Notes: generated from the sequence alone by a model not told the origin. DNA of 64,000 nt from Rhizobium sp. WYCCWR10014 (GCF_001657485.1 NZ_LXFU01000035.1:186001-250000); one strand, 5' to 3'; counted from the first letter of the stretch, positions 26,543-36,834 are shown. Numbers and translations: made by a program.

Positions 26543-27517
26543 TCACGTGCCGAGGGCGGCGACGTCCTGGTTTTCTTCGGCATCGCTGCCGGGAATGAAG
26601 GCGTGGAAGGCCGCAAGGGCGGCGGCGCGGTAGATATCGCGCTCCTGGAAGATCTCGTGACGGGCGCCGTTGATCGGCACCAGCTGGCCGGCGCGGAAAT
26701 AACGTGAAAGCCGCTCCTGCGCCGTATAGGGCACGACACCGTCGCGCGTCGGGGCGATGACGATGGTCGGGATGGTGATCGAGAAGAGATGGTAGGGTGA
26801 GGTGACCCGGTCCATTGTGCGGAAAGCCTCGATCAGCCAGCGGGCCGTCGGCGGCCCGAGCGTCAATTCCGGATAGGCCTTCATCATTGCGACGTTGCGC
26901 TCGAAGCGGTGTTCGTCCGAGGTCAGCGGGTTGTCGCTGAAGTTCGGCTCCTTCAGTTTCGAGGTCAGCGGCAGGAAGCCGAGGCCGACGGCAGCCAGCG
27001 TGCCGGCCAGAGCGCGGATGACACGCGGCGAGGCCGACTGGCCGGTCAGGCCGATGAAGGGCGCCGACAGCACCATGCGATCGATACGGGTGGTGAGATA
27101 GGGCGCGGCTGACAGTGCAATCAGGCCGCCCGTGGAATGTGCGAGCAGATAGAAGGGCAGGCGGGTATCCGGCAGCACCACCTTTTCCAGGAAGGTATCG
27201 AGATCGCGTTCGTAATCGGCAAAGCGGCGAATGTGGCCGTGGTTGCGGCGCTTCATGAGCCGTGATGAACCGCCCTGGCCGCGCAGGTCGAAGGTTGCGA
27301 CCCAGAGACCCTTGGCCGTCAGGTCGCGGATGGTTTCGAAGTATTTCTCGATATATTCGTTTCGGCCGTGCAGGATGACGACGGTGCCCTTGGCAATCTG
27401 GCCAGTCGAGCGGAAGACGGCGTAACGCAGCTGCTGGCCGTCATGGGTTTCGAAGAACCCCTCCGTGCGGTTTTCCGGGGCGGGATTATCGGGCGTCGAA
27501 TAGAGAACCTGATCCAT
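26543..27517 (-). CDS. Alpha/beta hydrolase, monoacylglycerol lipase/lysophospholipase-like
   Basis: Serine hydrolase of 324 residues. HGRNEYIEKYFETI and FDLRGQGGSSR form the oxyanion region, LLAHSTGGLIAL holds the nucleophile Ser128, and the late PTRDGVVPY and GARHEIFQERD contain the Asp and His of the triad. This pattern is that of PldB-type lysophospholipases and serine aminopeptidase-like (Hydrolase_4) lipases. I use the ATG at 27515-27517, which starts MDQVLYSTPDNPAPE. No signal peptide; probably cytoplasmic or membrane-associated. Confidence 0.87.
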   Translation of the reverse strand: MDQVLYSTPDNPAPENRTEGFFETHDGQQLRYAVFRSTGQIAKGTVVILHGRNEYIEKYFETIRDLTAKGLWVATFDLRGQGGSSRLMKRRNHGHIRRFADYERDLDTFLEKVVLPDTRLPFYLLAHSTGGLIALSAAPYLTTRIDRMVLSAPFIGLTGQSASPRVIRALAGTLAAVGLGFLPLTSKLKEPNFSDNPLTSDEHRFERNVAMMKAYPELTLGPPTARWLIEAFRTMDRVTSPYHLFSITIPTIVIAPTRDGVVPYTAQERLSRYFRAGQLVPINGARHEIFQERDIYRAAALAAFHAFIPGSDAEENQDVAALGT

Positions 27518-27679
27518 GACTTTGCCAATGCGCCGCTGCTGACTGCTTCGCATCAGGGATAGCGCATGGCATCCTGCTTGGAAAGCGGTGCGCCCTCAAG
27601 GCCTGCTGCAGGAAAAGGGCCGGCAGGAGCATGAGGGTGCTCGCGGCCGGCCGAAGTTGAGACTGAAGAAGAAGGGACG

Positions 27680-27742
27680 ATGCACTTCAGCCATCGGGAC
27701 CAGATTCACCCGACGCTGAAATTCCTAAACGAATGCGCCTGA
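27680..27742 (+). CDS. Possible tiny ORF upstream of the heat-shock gene
   Basis: An ATG with a good ribosome site (AGAAGAAGGGACG) opens a 20-residue frame, MHFSHRDQIHPTLKFLNECA, ending in TGA. It lies in a 422-base gap between the hydrolase and the heat-shock gene. It could be a small protein or leader peptide, or chance. Confidence 0.3.
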   Translation: MHFSHRDQIHPTLKFLNECA

Positions 27743-27805
27743 ACGCGCTCCGAACCGGTCGTTCATGCGGGGTTCACGGGTCGATCAAGGCGATTGCAAA
27801 AAGGT

Positions 27806-27834
27806 CTTGAACTCCTCGAATCCCATCACCATCT
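27806..27834 (+). promoter_or_regulatory. Candidate sigma-32 (RpoH) promoter
   Basis: CTTGAA (27806-27811) is followed after 15 bases by CACCATCT (27827-27834), close to the heat-shock consensus CTTGAA ... CCCCATnT. The start of transcription would be about 27840, giving a leader of roughly 100 bases. Confidence 0.6.
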
Positions 27835-27839
27835 CCTTT

Positions 27840-27939
27840 CTGCGGGTGCCGAACAGGGCCTGCGCAACCGTCCCAAGGCCGCCAAAGATGGGGTCTCAGG
27901 GGCATTTATCGCAACACGTCGCTTCCACAGGAGGACATC
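27840..27939 (+). promoter_or_regulatory. ROSE-type RNA thermometer in the ibpA leader
   Basis: The roughly 100-base leader ends in a hairpin that masks the ribosome site. GTCGCTTCC pairs with GGAGGAC across an ACA loop, leaving GC bulged opposite the Shine-Dalgarno sequence. That is the arrangement of ROSE elements, where a bulged G in UYGCU destabilises the helix at high temperature. Further hairpins are possible upstream (GCGGGTGCC..., GGCCTGCGC...). ROSE elements are known in front of small heat-shock genes of rhizobia. Confidence 0.6.
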
Positions 27940-28410
27940 ATGCGTCACGTAGACTTCTCTCCCCTCTATCGTTCGACCGTCGGTTTCGACCGGCTTTTCA
28001 CCATGCTCGACAGCCTTGCCCAGCCGGAGCAGGCGCAGACCTATCCGCCCTATAATATCGAGCGCACCGGTGAAAACACCTATCGCATCACCATGGCGGT
28101 TGCCGGTTTCGACGAGACCGAACTTTCGATCGAAGCCCATGCCCATGTGCTGTCCGTCAAGGGTGAAAAGAACGAGGAACCTGCCGAAAGCGGCGAATTC
28201 CTCTACCGCGGCATTGCCAAGCGCGCCTTCGAGCGCCGCTTCCAGCTTGCCGACCATGTCGAGGTGACCGCCGCTTCGCTGAAGAACGGCCTGCTGCACA
28301 TCGACCTTCTGCGCAATATTCCCGAGGCCATGAAGCCCCGCAAGATTACGATTGCTGCAGAACCGGTCGAGGCTCCGAAGGCCATCGAAGCGCAGATCAT
28401 CAACGGCTAA
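27940..28410 (+). CDS. ibpA: Small heat-shock protein, Hsp20/IbpA type
   Basis: Alpha-crystallin-domain chaperone, 156 residues. The N-terminal arm (MRHVDFSPLYRSTVGFDRLF) and PPYNIERTGENTYRITMAVA are typical IbpA, the crystallin core runs about residues 35-130, and the C-terminal I-x-I/V-type motif is PRKITIAAEPV. It holds unfolding proteins for later refolding under heat. GGAGGACATC precedes the ATG and is part of the putative thermometer hairpin; a sigma-32-like promoter lies further upstream. Confidence 0.93.
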   Translation: MRHVDFSPLYRSTVGFDRLFTMLDSLAQPEQAQTYPPYNIERTGENTYRITMAVAGFDETELSIEAHAHVLSVKGEKNEEPAESGEFLYRGIAKRAFERRFQLADHVEVTAASLKNGLLHIDLLRNIPEAMKPRKITIAAEPVEAPKAIEAQIING

Positions 28411-28434
28411 TCAGATCCTTATCGGATAAAACGA

Positions 28435-28462
28435 ACGGCGCTCCATCGGGGCGCCGTTTTTA
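28435..28462 (+). terminator. Rho-independent terminator after ibpA
   Basis: ACGGCGCTCC (28435-28444) pairs with GGGGCGCCGT (28448-28457) around the loop ATC, followed by TTTTATT. Confidence 0.85.
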
Positions 28463-28469
28463 TTGTTGC

Positions 28470-29504
28470 TTAGGCCGGGCTGCCGGCCTCTTTCATCTCT
28501 TTTTCCGTTGCGCGGCGGGCTGCCGCGGCGGCGTATTTCTGGGCGATGACGGCGCAGACCATCAGCTGGATCTGATGGAACAGCATCAGCGGCAGCACGA
28601 TCGCGCCGATCGACTGGCCGGCGAAGATGACGTTCGCCATCGGCACACCGCTCGCGAGGCTCTTTTTCGAGCCGCAAAAGGTGATGGTGATCTGGTCGGC
28701 CTTGTCGAAGCCCAGCCACCGGCTGCCGAACATCGTCAGCACCAGGACAATTGCCAGCAGGACAATGTCGGCGACGATGACGACGGCGATATCTGCGATC
28801 GAGAAGGTGTGCCATAGGCCCTCGACCACCGCCGTGCTGAAGGCGAGGTAGACGACCATCAGGATCGAGCCGCGGTCGACAGGCATCAGGATCTTCTTCT
28901 TGGCGCGGATCCAGTCGCCGATCCAGGGCTGCAGGACCTGGCCGATGATGAACGGGGCAAGCAGCTGCAGCAGGATCTGCTCTAATGCGTCGAAGGAGAA
29001 GCCGCCATGGCCGCCGACGGAAAACAGCAGGCCGACGAGCAGCGGCGTCAGGAACATGCCGAAGATGTTGGATGCCGAGGCCGAGCAGATGGCGGCGGGC
29101 ACATTGCCACCTGCCATCGAGGTGAAGGCGATCGACGACTGCACTGTCGACGGCAGCACGCAGAGGAAGAGGATGCCGAGATAAAGCGGCTGCGGCAGGA
29201 TGGTGTCGGGGATCAGCCCGAGCGCCATGCCGAGCAGCGGGAAGATGCCGAAGGTCGTCAGCAGGATGACGATATGCAGGCGCCAGTGCAGCAGGCCAGC
29301 AATGACGACGTTGCGCGACAGGCGGGCGCCATGCAGGAAAAACAGCAACGCGATGGCAAGGTCGGTGGCGATGCCGAAATAATCCGCAAATGTGCCCCGC
29401 GCCGGCAGCAACGAGGCAAGGATGACGGTGCAGACGAGCAGGATGGTGAATGTATCGGGCAAAAAGCGGCGCATGGCGGTCTCGCGGCTTGATAAAACAG
29501 TCAT
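28470..29504 (-). CDS. Bile acid:sodium symporter family protein (YfeH-like)
   Basis: Inner-membrane transporter of about 344 residues with nine to ten helices. SBF-like features are DLAIALLFFLHGARLSRNVV, LPSTVQSSIAFTSMAGGNVP (helix-break sodium/substrate site) and ASNIFGMFLTPLLVGLL. Members move organic anions with sodium; this branch (YfeH type) has no proved substrate. Several in-frame starts exist; I use the ATG at 29504 (MTVLSSRETAMRRF), though the one at 29474 (MRRFLPDTFT) also fits. It is divergent from a LysR regulator, which probably controls it. Confidence 0.87.
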   Translation of the reverse strand: MTVLSSRETAMRRFLPDTFTILLVCTVILASLLPARGTFADYFGIATDLAIALLFFLHGARLSRNVVIAGLLHWRLHIVILLTTFGIFPLLGMALGLIPDTILPQPLYLGILFLCVLPSTVQSSIAFTSMAGGNVPAAICSASASNIFGMFLTPLLVGLLFSVGGHGGFSFDALEQILLQLLAPFIIGQVLQPWIGDWIRAKKKILMPVDRGSILMVVYLAFSTAVVEGLWHTFSIADIAVVIVADIVLLAIVLVLTMFGSRWLGFDKADQITITFCGSKKSLASGVPMANVIFAGQSIGAIVLPLMLFHQIQLMVCAVIAQKYAAAAARRATEKEMKEAGSPA

Positions 29505-29520
29505 TGTTCTGTCATCCATT

Positions 29521-29564
29521 ATGATCCAGGATGCAAGAAATAACAGTTATCGAGAATCTGGATC
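29521..29564. promoter_or_regulatory. Divergent operator region between symporter and LysR genes
   Basis: ATAACAGTTAT (29540-29550) is a perfect interrupted palindrome, and GATCCAG / CTGGATC (29523-29529 and 29557-29563) forms a second inverted repeat around it. Together they look like the T-N11-A sites of LysR regulators. Confidence 0.5.
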
Positions 29565-30419
29565 ATGCTGGACCTTTCGCAGTTGCGCAGTTTTGTCGCC
29601 GTCGAGCAGATGGGCAGTTTCACGCTCGCCGCAGAAAGGCTGGGCCTCGGGCAGTCGACGGTCAGCCAGCACATCCAGCGGCTGGAGACGGCACTCGGGC
29701 GCAGGCTGTTGGCGCGCGACACCCATAAGGTGATGTTGACCGGCGATGGCGAGGCGCTGCTGTCGCATGCGCGCACCATGCTTTCGATCGAGGGACAGGT
29801 ACAGTCGCTATTTAAGAACAACAGCCTGCGCGGCAGTCTGCGGCTCGGCGTGTCGGAGGATTTCGTCACCAGCCAGCTGCCGGCGGTGTTGGAGGATTTC
29901 GTGCGTTCACATCCATCGGTCGACCTGGAGCTGACGGTTGCGCTTTCCGGCGTGCTTTACGAGATGCAGGACAATGGTGAGATCGATCTGGTGCTCGCCA
30001 AGCGTCGGCTCGGCGATGCGCGCGGAAAACTCGTCTATCGAGAGCCGCTCGTCTGGCTGGCGCGCGATCCCGAGCGTGTGCTCGTCTCAGGCCCTCTGCC
30101 GCTGATCGCCTTTCCGCCGCCGAGCGTCACACGGGTGATCGCGCTCGAAGCGCTCGGGCGAAACGGGGTGCCGTGGCGGATCGTCTGCACCTGCGGCAGC
30201 CTGAGCGGGTTGACGGCAGCGGCGCGAGCCGGGATGGGCGTGCTGGTGCAGCCGCGCAGCATGGCACCATCAGGTCTGAAGGAGATCGCTGCGGGAAGAC
30301 TTCCGGTGCTGGAGGATGTGGAATTCGTGCTGGTGCCGCGTAAGGGCGCGGACCAGGCATTGGTCTCGGCGCTGTCGGAGGATATTCTACAAAAGGTGAG
30401 GGGACTGAGGTCGGCGTGA
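29565..30419 (+). CDS. LysR-family transcriptional regulator
   Basis: DNA-binding regulator of 284 residues. The winged helix-turn-helix is in FVAVEQMGSFTLAAERLGLG QSTVSQHIQRLE (residues about 9-40), and the effector-binding domain starts at RGSLRLGVSEDFVTSQLPAV. It is divergently transcribed from the bile-acid-type symporter, with palindromic sites in the 60-base gap, so it most likely regulates that transporter and itself. The effector is unknown. Confidence 0.92.
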   Translation: MLDLSQLRSFVAVEQMGSFTLAAERLGLGQSTVSQHIQRLETALGRRLLARDTHKVMLTGDGEALLSHARTMLSIEGQVQSLFKNNSLRGSLRLGVSEDFVTSQLPAVLEDFVRSHPSVDLELTVALSGVLYEMQDNGEIDLVLAKRRLGDARGKLVYREPLVWLARDPERVLVSGPLPLIAFPPPSVTRVIALEALGRNGVPWRIVCTCGSLSGLTAAARAGMGVLVQPRSMAPSGLKEIAAGRLPVLEDVEFVLVPRKGADQALVSALSEDILQKVRGLRSA

Positions 30420-30440
30420 GTCCTTGCCCGTCACCGTAAG

Positions 30441-30463
30441 GCCTGCCGGGCCGGCAGGCTTTA
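30441..30463. terminator. Palindromic terminator between convergent genes
   Basis: GCCTGCCGG-G-CCGGCAGGC is a perfect palindrome between the stop codons of the LysR gene and the convergent aldolase gene, followed by TTTA on the plus strand. Confidence 0.55.
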
Positions 30464-30474
30464 CCGGCAGGCGA

Positions 30475-31527
30475 TCAGGCGGCCAGGCACTTCAGAAAAC
30501 CATCCACATCCGCTTCCGTGGTCGCGAAGCTGGTGACGAGGCGGATCAGGGTTTCGCTTTCGGCAACAAGTTCGGGCGTTGCCGCCGGGACTGGCCATTC
30601 GTAAAATTTCGCGCCCTTTTCCTCCGCAATTTTTGCGGCACCTTTGCTGACGACGGCAAAGACTTCGTTGGACGCGGTCGGCCAGGACAGGCGAGCCGAG
30701 TTGCTCGTGCCGATACCGGCGCGCAGCCGGTCGGCCATGCCGTTCGAATGGCGAGCGAGATCGAGCCAGAGACCGTTTTCGAAATAGGCATCGAACTGGG
30801 CGGCGATGAAACGCGACTTGGAGAAGAGCTGGGCGGCGCGCTTGCGGATGAACGGCATTTCCCGGGCTTGATCCGGATTGAAGAAGACGATCGCTTCCGC
30901 ACACCAGCAGCCGTTCTTGGTGCCGCCGAAGGACAGCATGTCGACGCCGCGCTTCCAGGTCATTTCGGCCGGGGTGGCGCCGAGTGCGACCAGGGCGTTG
31001 GCGAAGCGGGCGCCGTCCATGTGGAGCGGCAGATTGCGCTTCCTTGATATGGCGGCGATCTCGCCGATCTCCGGCAGGGAATAGACGGTGCCGATCTCGG
31101 TCGCCTGGGTGATGGTCACGGCGCTGGCGCGGCCATGATGGACGGCGTCCTCGGGAAAGCTTGCGATCTTCGCCGAAAGCTTTCCCGGATCGATCTTGCC
31201 GGCTTCGCCGTCAACGGCAACGAGACGGGCGGCGCCGGAGAAAAATTCCGGCGCACCGCATTCATCCTCGATCACATGGGCTTCCGAATGGCAGAAGGTG
31301 ATGCCGCCGGGGCGCTGGACGCTTGCCAGCGATAGCGAGTTGGCGGCCGTGCCGGTGGCGACGAAGAAGATCGAAACCTCACGCTCGAAGATCTCGGAAA
31401 AACGGGCTTCGACCTTTCTGTCGAGATCGCCAGCGCCATAGGCGGCGGCAAAGCCGGTCGATTCCGTCAGCAGACGTTCGGCAATGGATTTGTGGGCGCC
31501 GGCCCAGTTATCGGAAGCAAAGAACAT
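30475..31527 (-). CDS. ltaE: Low-specificity threonine aldolase / beta-eliminating lyase
   Basis: PLP-dependent enzyme of 350 residues, aspartate-aminotransferase fold, predicted to split L-threonine or L-allo-threonine to glycine and acetaldehyde. Motifs: FASDNWAGAHKSIAERLL at the start, VATGTAANSLSLAS (PLP phosphate loop), CHSEAHVIEDECGAPEFFSG, LHMDGARFANALVALG (PLP-pairing Asp) and SFGGTKNGCWCAEAIVFF with the Schiff-base lysine. The ATG is not preceded by a good ribosome site. An AT-rich stretch upstream (31620-31690) likely holds its promoter. Confidence 0.9.
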   Translation of the reverse strand: MFFASDNWAGAHKSIAERLLTESTGFAAAYGAGDLDRKVEARFSEIFEREVSIFFVATGTAANSLSLASVQRPGGITFCHSEAHVIEDECGAPEFFSGAARLVAVDGEAGKIDPGKLSAKIASFPEDAVHHGRASAVTITQATEIGTVYSLPEIGEIAAISRKRNLPLHMDGARFANALVALGATPAEMTWKRGVDMLSFGGTKNGCWCAEAIVFFNPDQAREMPFIRKRAAQLFSKSRFIAAQFDAYFENGLWLDLARHSNGMADRLRAGIGTSNSARLSWPTASNEVFAVVSKGAAKIAEEKGAKFYEWPVPAATPELVAESETLIRLVTSFATTEADVDGFLKCLAA

Positions 31528-32065
31528 GTGGGGAAACCGTGAGAAAGGAAGGGGGTGGCAGGTCCGCAGCGGACATTACGCCAAAGCTTCACAGGATCAA
31601 GGTTGTCGCCCGCGACACATCACGGAAATTGAACTACGCAATCAATAAACAAAATAATACGGCGAAACGTAATTTTCTTTCGTCATCGCTGCTAGCTAGG
31701 CAATCTTCCGTCGCAAATTGACGTTTTTTGACGGAGCGCTCTTGCAGAGCCGAATGCTTTCTGGCATAGAACTGATGAATTAGGACAGTGTTGCTGTCCT
31801 ATTTTGGCCTTTATGACCGAAGAGGCGCCGAAAGCCCTGGAACAGACCGGCTTTCACGCTATAGTTCTTCCGAGCGTCAAGCCTCAAGGGCGGCGCGCGG
31901 AGGCGAATGGCAGGCGCGGAACGCGACGGTTTGCTTTCCTTTGAAGCAGATGTCTGCGGCCGATCTTCACAATGCAACAGCGCTGTCATGCGCCGAACCT
32001 ATCTTCGGGTTGCGGCGCGGGACGAAAAGCCGCCCGCGGCCCCGCGGGCTTCGACAGGAGGAAAG
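31528..32065. promoter_or_regulatory. Divergent control region of ltaE and gltB with an attenuator-like hairpin
   Basis: 538 bases without a supported gene. 31615-31740 is AT-rich compared with its surroundings, as expected for promoters. At 31781-31806 TAGGACAG-TGTTG-CTGTCCTA is followed by TTTT, a terminator-like hairpin about 260 bases before gltB on its strand. An open frame runs in phase into gltB from 31907 but lacks a ribosome site. Confidence 0.45.
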
Positions 32066-35000
32066 ATGATGACGAAGACGCCATCCATGGAAGTTGACCG
32101 GTTTGCTGCTGCAGAGCTGCGCGCGACGGCCAATATCTCCAAATCCGCCTCCGGCCTGCCGAAGAAACAGGGCCTCTATGATCCGCGCAACGAACATGAT
32201 GCCTGCGGCGTCGGCTTTGTCGCGCATATGAAGGGCCAGAAGTCGCACCAGATCGTCAAGGATGGCCTGTTCATCCTCGAGAACCTGACGCATCGCGGCG
32301 CCGTCGGCGCCGATCCGCTGATGGGTGACGGCGCCGGCATCCTGGTGCAGATCCCCGACCGTTTCTTCCGCGAGGAGATGGCCGAGCAGGGCATCACCCT
32401 GCCGCCGGTCGGCGAATATGGCGTCGGCCATATCTTCATGCCGCGCGATGAAAAGCAGATCGAGCACTTCAAGAAGGTGATCAAGGATGTCATCACCGAG
32501 GAAGGTCAGGTCTTCATCGGCTTTCGCGATGTGCCCGTCGATAATTCCTCGCTCTCCAAGGCGCCGGCCATTGCCGCAACCGAGCCGCATCATGTGCAGG
32601 TTTTCATCGGCGCCGGCGAGGATGCCGAAAACAACGACGAGTTCGAGCGTCGGCTGTTCACGCTGCGCAAGGTAATCTCCAACCGTATCTATGATGAATT
32701 CGACGGCGAGGAGAGCAATTTCTATCCGGTGTCGCTGTCGTCGGCGACGGTGGTCTACAAGGGCATGTTCCTGGCCTATCAGGTCGGCGTCTACTACAAG
32801 GACCTGTCGGATCCGCGTTTCGAAAGTGCGGTCGCCCTGGTGCACCAGCGCTTCTCGACCAACACCTTCCCGTCGTGGAAGCTCGCGCATCCCTACCGCA
32901 TGGTCGCCCATAACGGCGAGATCAACACGCTGCGCGGCAACGTCAACTGGATGGCGGCGCGCCAGGCGTCGGTCTCCTCGCCGCTGTTCGGCGAGGACAT
33001 CTCCAAGCTCTGGCCGATCTCCTACGAGGGGCAATCGGACACGGCCTGCTTCGACAATGCGCTCGAATTCCTGGTGCGCGGCGGTTATTCTATGGCGCAT
33101 GCCGTAATGATGCTGATCCCGGAGGCATGGGCCGGCAACCAGTCGATGGCGGCAGAACGCAAGGCGTTCTACGAATATCATGCAGCGCTGATGGAGCCCT
33201 GGGACGGGCCGGCTGCCGTCGCCTTCACCGACGGCAAGCAGATCGGCGCGACGCTCGACCGCAACGGCCTGCGGCCGGCGCGCTACCTGGTCACCGACGA
33301 CGACCGCGTCATCATGGCGTCCGAAGCCGGCGTGCTGCCGGTTCCGGAAGAGAAGATCATCCAGAAGTGGCGCCTGCAGCCGGGCAAGATGCTGCTGATC
33401 GATATGGAAGAAGGCCGCATCATCTCCGACGACGAGGTGAAGTCGCAGCTTGCGACGGCGCATCCCTATCGCAGCTGGCTCAACCGCACCCAGCTCATCC
33501 TCGAAGACCTGAAGCCGGTGGAGCCGCGGGCGCTGCGCCGCGACGTGTCGCTGCTGGACCGGCAGCAGGCCTTCGGCTACACGCTCGAGGATACACGCAT
33601 CCTGATGTCGCCGATGGCGACGACGGGCCAGGAGGCGATCGGCTCGATGGGCACGGATACGCCGATCTCGGCGATGTCGGAAAAGCCGAAGCTGCTCTAC
33701 ACCTATTTCAAGCAGAACTTCGCGCAGGTGACCAACCCGCCGATCGACCCGATCCGCGAGGAACTGGTCATGAGCCTGGTTTCCTTCATCGGGCCGCGGC
33801 CGAACATTCTCGACCACGAGGGCGCGGCGAACGCCAAGCGGCTCGAGGTTCGCCAGCCGATCCTGACCAATGGCGATCTCGAGAAGATCCGCTCAATCGG
33901 CCATACCGAAGACCGTTTTGACACCAAGACGCTCGATTTCACCTATGATATCGAGCGTGGCGCGGAAGGCATGCCCGAGATGCTCGACCGGCTCTGCGAG
34001 CGCGCGGAAGCGGCCGTCAAGGGCGGCTACAACATCATCGTGCTCTCCGATCGCCAGATCGGGCCGGACCGGATCGCCATACCGGCACTGCTGGCGACGG
34101 CTGCCGTGCATCACCATCTGATCCGCAAGGGGCTGCGCACCTCGGTCGGTCTCGTCGTCGAGACCGGAGAGCCGCGCGAAGTCCATCATTTCTGCCTGCT
34201 CGCCGGCTATGGCGCCGAGGCGATCAACCCCTATCTCGCCTTCGACACGCTGCTCGACATGCATGCCAAGGGCGAATTCCCGAAGGAAGTGGATGCTTCC
34301 GAAATCGTCTACCGCTACATCAAGGCGGTCGGCAAAGGCATCCTCAAGGTCATGTCGAAGATGGGCATCTCGACTTACCAGTCCTATTGCGGCGCGCAGA
34401 TCTTCGATGCGATCGGCCTGCAGTCCGAACTGATCGACAAGTATTTCTTCGGCACCGCGACGATGATCGAAGGAGTAGGCCTCGAGGCGATCGCCGCAGA
34501 AACCGTCGCCCGCCATAACGCGGCCTTCGGTACCGATCCGCTTCTTGCCACGACGCTCGACATCGGCGGCGAATATGCCTATCGCATGCGCGGCGAAAGC
34601 CATGCCTGGACGCCGGATGCCGTCGCAGCCCTCCAGCATGCCGTGCGCGGCAATGCCGAGGACCGCTACCGCGAATTCGCCGATATGGTGAACAATTCGG
34701 CGCTGCGCATGAACACGATCCGCGGTCTCTTCAAGATGAAGAGCGCCGAGGCGCTCGGCCGCAAGCCGGTATCGATCGACGAGGTCGAGCCGGCCGCCGA
34801 TATCGTCAAGCGTTTCTCGACGGGAGCGATGTCCTTCGGCTCGATTTCCAGGGAGGCGCATACGACGCTGGCGATCGCCATGAACCGGATCGGCGGCAAG
34901 TCGAACACCGGCGAGGGCGGCGAGGAATCCGACCGCTATATACCGCTGGCCAATGGTTCGATGAACCCGGAACGTTCGGCGATCAAGCAGATCGCCTCGG

Positions 35001-36790
35001 GCCGCTTCGGCGTCACCACCGAATATCTAGTCAATGCCGACGTGCTGCAGATCAAGGTGGCGCAAGGCGCCAAGCCTGGCGAAGGCGGCCAGCTGCCGGG
35101 TCACAAGGTTGACGCGACGGTTGCCAAGACCCGCCATTCGACGCCGGGTGTCGGCCTGATCTCGCCGCCGCCGCACCACGACATCTATTCGATCGAAGAT
35201 CTGGCGCAGCTGATCTACGATCTGAAGAACGTCAACCCGACCGCCGACGTTTCGGTCAAGCTCGTCTCTGAAGTCGGCGTCGGCACGGTTGCCGCCGGTG
35301 TCGCCAAGGCACGCGCCGACCACATCACGGTCGCCGGCTTCGACGGCGGCACGGGTGCGTCGCCGCTGACCTCGCTCAAACATGCCGGCAGCCCTTGGGA
35401 AATCGGCCTTGCCGAGACCCAGCAGACGCTGGTGCTGAACGGGCTGCGCTCGCGCGTCGCCCTGCAGGTGGACGGCGGGCTGAAGACCGGCCGCGACGTC
35501 ATTATCGGGGCGCTGCTTGGAGCCGACGAGTTCGGCTTTGCCACCGCGCCGCTGATTGCCGCCGGCTGCATCATGATGCGCAAGTGCCATCTCAACACCT
35601 GTCCGGTGGGTGTGGCGACCCAGGATCCGGTGCTGCGCAAGCGCTTCAAGGGCGCGCCGGAGCACGTCATCAACTATTTCTTCTTCGTCGCCAACGAAGT
35701 GCGCGAAATCCTCGCCTCGCTGGGCTTCACCCGGCTTGACGAGATCATCGGCGCCTCGGAGCTTCTGGAGAAGGACGAGATGCTGAACCACTGGAAGGCG
35801 AAGGGTCTCGACTTCAGCCGCATCTTCCACAAGGTCGACGCTCCCAAGGAAGAAACCTTCTGGACGAGCCGGCAGAAGCACCCGATCGACGACATTCTCG
35901 ACCGCGTGCTGATCGAGCAGGCTCAGCCGGCACTGACCGCCAAGACGCCCGTCGCCTTCGAGGTCGGCATCAAGAACGTCGACCGGTCGGCGGGCGCGAT
36001 GCTTTCCGGCGAGGTCGCCAAGCGCTTCCGCCATCGCGGGCTGAAGGAAGACACGATCAATGTGACGCTTCGCGGTACGGCGGGGCAGAGCTTCGGCGCC
36101 TTCCTGGCGCGCGGCGTCACCTTCAACCTGATCGGCGACGGCAACGACTATGTCGGCAAGGGCCTTTCGGGCGGCAAGATCATCATCAGGCCGCCGGAGA
36201 ATTCGAGGATCGTCGCCGAGGACTCGATCATCGTCGGCAACACCGTGCTTTATGGTGCGACCGAGGGCGAATGCTACTTCCGCGGTGTGGCGGGCGAACG
36301 TTTCGCGGTGCGCAATTCGGGCGCGATCGCCATCGTCGAGGGTGTCGGCGACCATGGCTGCGAATACATGACCGGCGGCGTCGTCGTCGTGCTCGGTGCC
36401 ACGGGTCGCAACTTCGCGGCCGGCATGTCCGGCGGTGTCGCCTACGTGCTCGATGAAACCGGCGATTTCGCCAGCCGCTGCAATATGGCGATGGTCGAGC
36501 TTGAGCCGGTGCCCGAGGAGGACGACATGCTGGAGAAGCTGCATCATCACGGCGGTGATCTCATGCACAAGGGACGCGTCGACGTCTCTGGCGACATGAC
36601 GCGCCATGACGAGGAGCGCCTTTACCAGCTGATCTCCAACCATCTGCATTATACGGGCTCGGCCCGCGCCACGCAGATCCTGGACAACTGGGCCGATTAC
36701 CGCCCGAAATTCCGCAAGGTCATGCCGGTCGAATACCGGCGTGCGCTCGAGGAAATGGAGCGCAGCCGGATGGGCATCGCCGCGGAATGA
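32066..36790 (+). CDS. gltB: Glutamate synthase (NADPH) large subunit
   Basis: Alpha subunit (1574 residues) of GOGAT, which makes two glutamates from glutamine and 2-oxoglutarate. Domains in order: class II glutamine amidotransferase with catalytic Cys47 exposed after removal of a propeptide ([16 protein letters not shown]); central domain; FMN-binding TIM barrel ([52 protein letters not shown]); 3Fe-4S cysteines in [20 protein letters not shown]; and the C-terminal beta-helix with GXGXG repeats ([15 protein letters not shown]). AGGAGGAAAG lies just before the ATG at 32066; an upstream in-phase extension to 31907 is not used. gltD follows. Confidence 0.97.
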   Translation: MMTKTPSMEVDRFAAAELRATANISKSASGLPKKQGLYDPRNEHDACGVGFVAHMKGQKSHQIVKDGLFILENLTHRGAVGADPLMGDGAGILVQIPDRFFREEMAEQGITLPPVGEYGVGHIFMPRDEKQIEHFKKVIKDVITEEGQVFIGFRDVPVDNSSLSKAPAIAATEPHHVQVFIGAGEDAENNDEFERRLFTLRKVISNRIYDEFDGEESNFYPVSLSSATVVYKGMFLAYQVGVYYKDLSDPRFESAVALVHQRFSTNTFPSWKLAHPYRMVAHNGEINTLRGNVNWMAARQASVSSPLFGEDISKLWPISYEGQSDTACFDNALEFLVRGGYSMAHAVMMLIPEAWAGNQSMAAERKAFYEYHAALMEPWDGPAAVAFTDGKQIGATLDRNGLRPARYLVTDDDRVIMASEAGVLPVPEEKIIQKWRLQPGKMLLIDMEEGRIISDDEVKSQLATAHPYRSWLNRTQLILEDLKPVEPRALRRDVSLLDRQQAFGYTLEDTRILMSPMATTGQEAIGSMGTDTPISAMSEKPKLLYTYFKQNFAQVTNPPIDPIREELVMSLVSFIGPRPNILDHEGAANAKRLEVRQPILTNGDLEKIRSIGHTEDRFDTKTLDFTYDIERGAEGMPEMLDRLCERAEAAVKGGYNIIVLSDRQIGPDRIAIPALLATAAVHHHLIRKGLRTSVGLVVETGEPREVHHFCLLAGYGAEAINPYLAFDTLLDMHAKGEFPKEVDASEIVYRYIKAVGKGILKVMSKMGISTYQSYCGAQIFDAIGLQSELIDKYFFGTATMIEGVGLEAIAAETVARHNAAFGTDPLLATTLDIGGEYAYRMRGESHAWTPDAVAALQHAVRGNAEDRYREFADMVNNSALRMNTIRGLFKMKSAEALGRKPVSIDEVEPAADIVKRFSTGAMSFGSISREAHTTLAIAMNRIGGKSNTGEGGEESDRYIPLANGSMNPERSAIKQIASGRFGVTTEYLVNADVLQIKVAQGAKPGEGGQLPGHKVDATVAKTRHSTPGVGLISPPPHHDIYSIEDLAQLIYDLKNVNPTADVSVKLVSEVGVGTVAAGVAKARADHITVAGFDGGTGASPLTSLKHAGSPWEIGLAETQQTLVLNGLRSRVALQVDGGLKTGRDVIIGALLGADEFGFATAPLIAAGCIMMRKCHLNTCPVGVATQDPVLRKRFKGAPEHVINYFFFVANEVREILASLGFTRLDEIIGASELLEKDEMLNHWKAKGLDFSRIFHKVDAPKEETFWTSRQKHPIDDILDRVLIEQAQPALTAKTPVAFEVGIKNVDRSAGAMLSGEVAKRFRHRGLKEDTINVTLRGTAGQSFGAFLARGVTFNLIGDGNDYVGKGLSGGKIIIRPPENSRIVAEDSIIVGNTVLYGATEGECYFRGVAGERFAVRNSGAIAIVEGVGDHGCEYMTGGVVVVLGATGRNFAAGMSGGVAYVLDETGDFASRCNMAMVELEPVPEEDDMLEKLHHHGGDLMHKGRVDVSGDMTRHDEERLYQLISNHLHYTGSARATQILDNWADYRPKFRKVMPVEYRRALEEMERSRMGIAAE

Positions 36791-36801
36791 ATTGCACCGG
36801 A

Positions 36802-36834
36802 CATCCGTCACCTGCTGACTGCAGGTGACGGATG
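36802..36834 (+). other. Perfect 14-bp hairpin between gltB and gltD
   Basis: CATCCGTCACCTGC, loop TGACT, GCAGGTGACGGATG: 14 uninterrupted base pairs, starting 12 bases after the gltB stop and without a following T-run. It may stabilise the gltB mRNA end or set the gltB:gltD ratio; function inferred. Confidence 0.7.

Noticed and set aside
31907..32065. Upstream in-frame extension of gltB.
   Set aside because: No ribosome site; the ATG at 32066 has AGGAGG and leaves a propeptide of normal length before Cys47.
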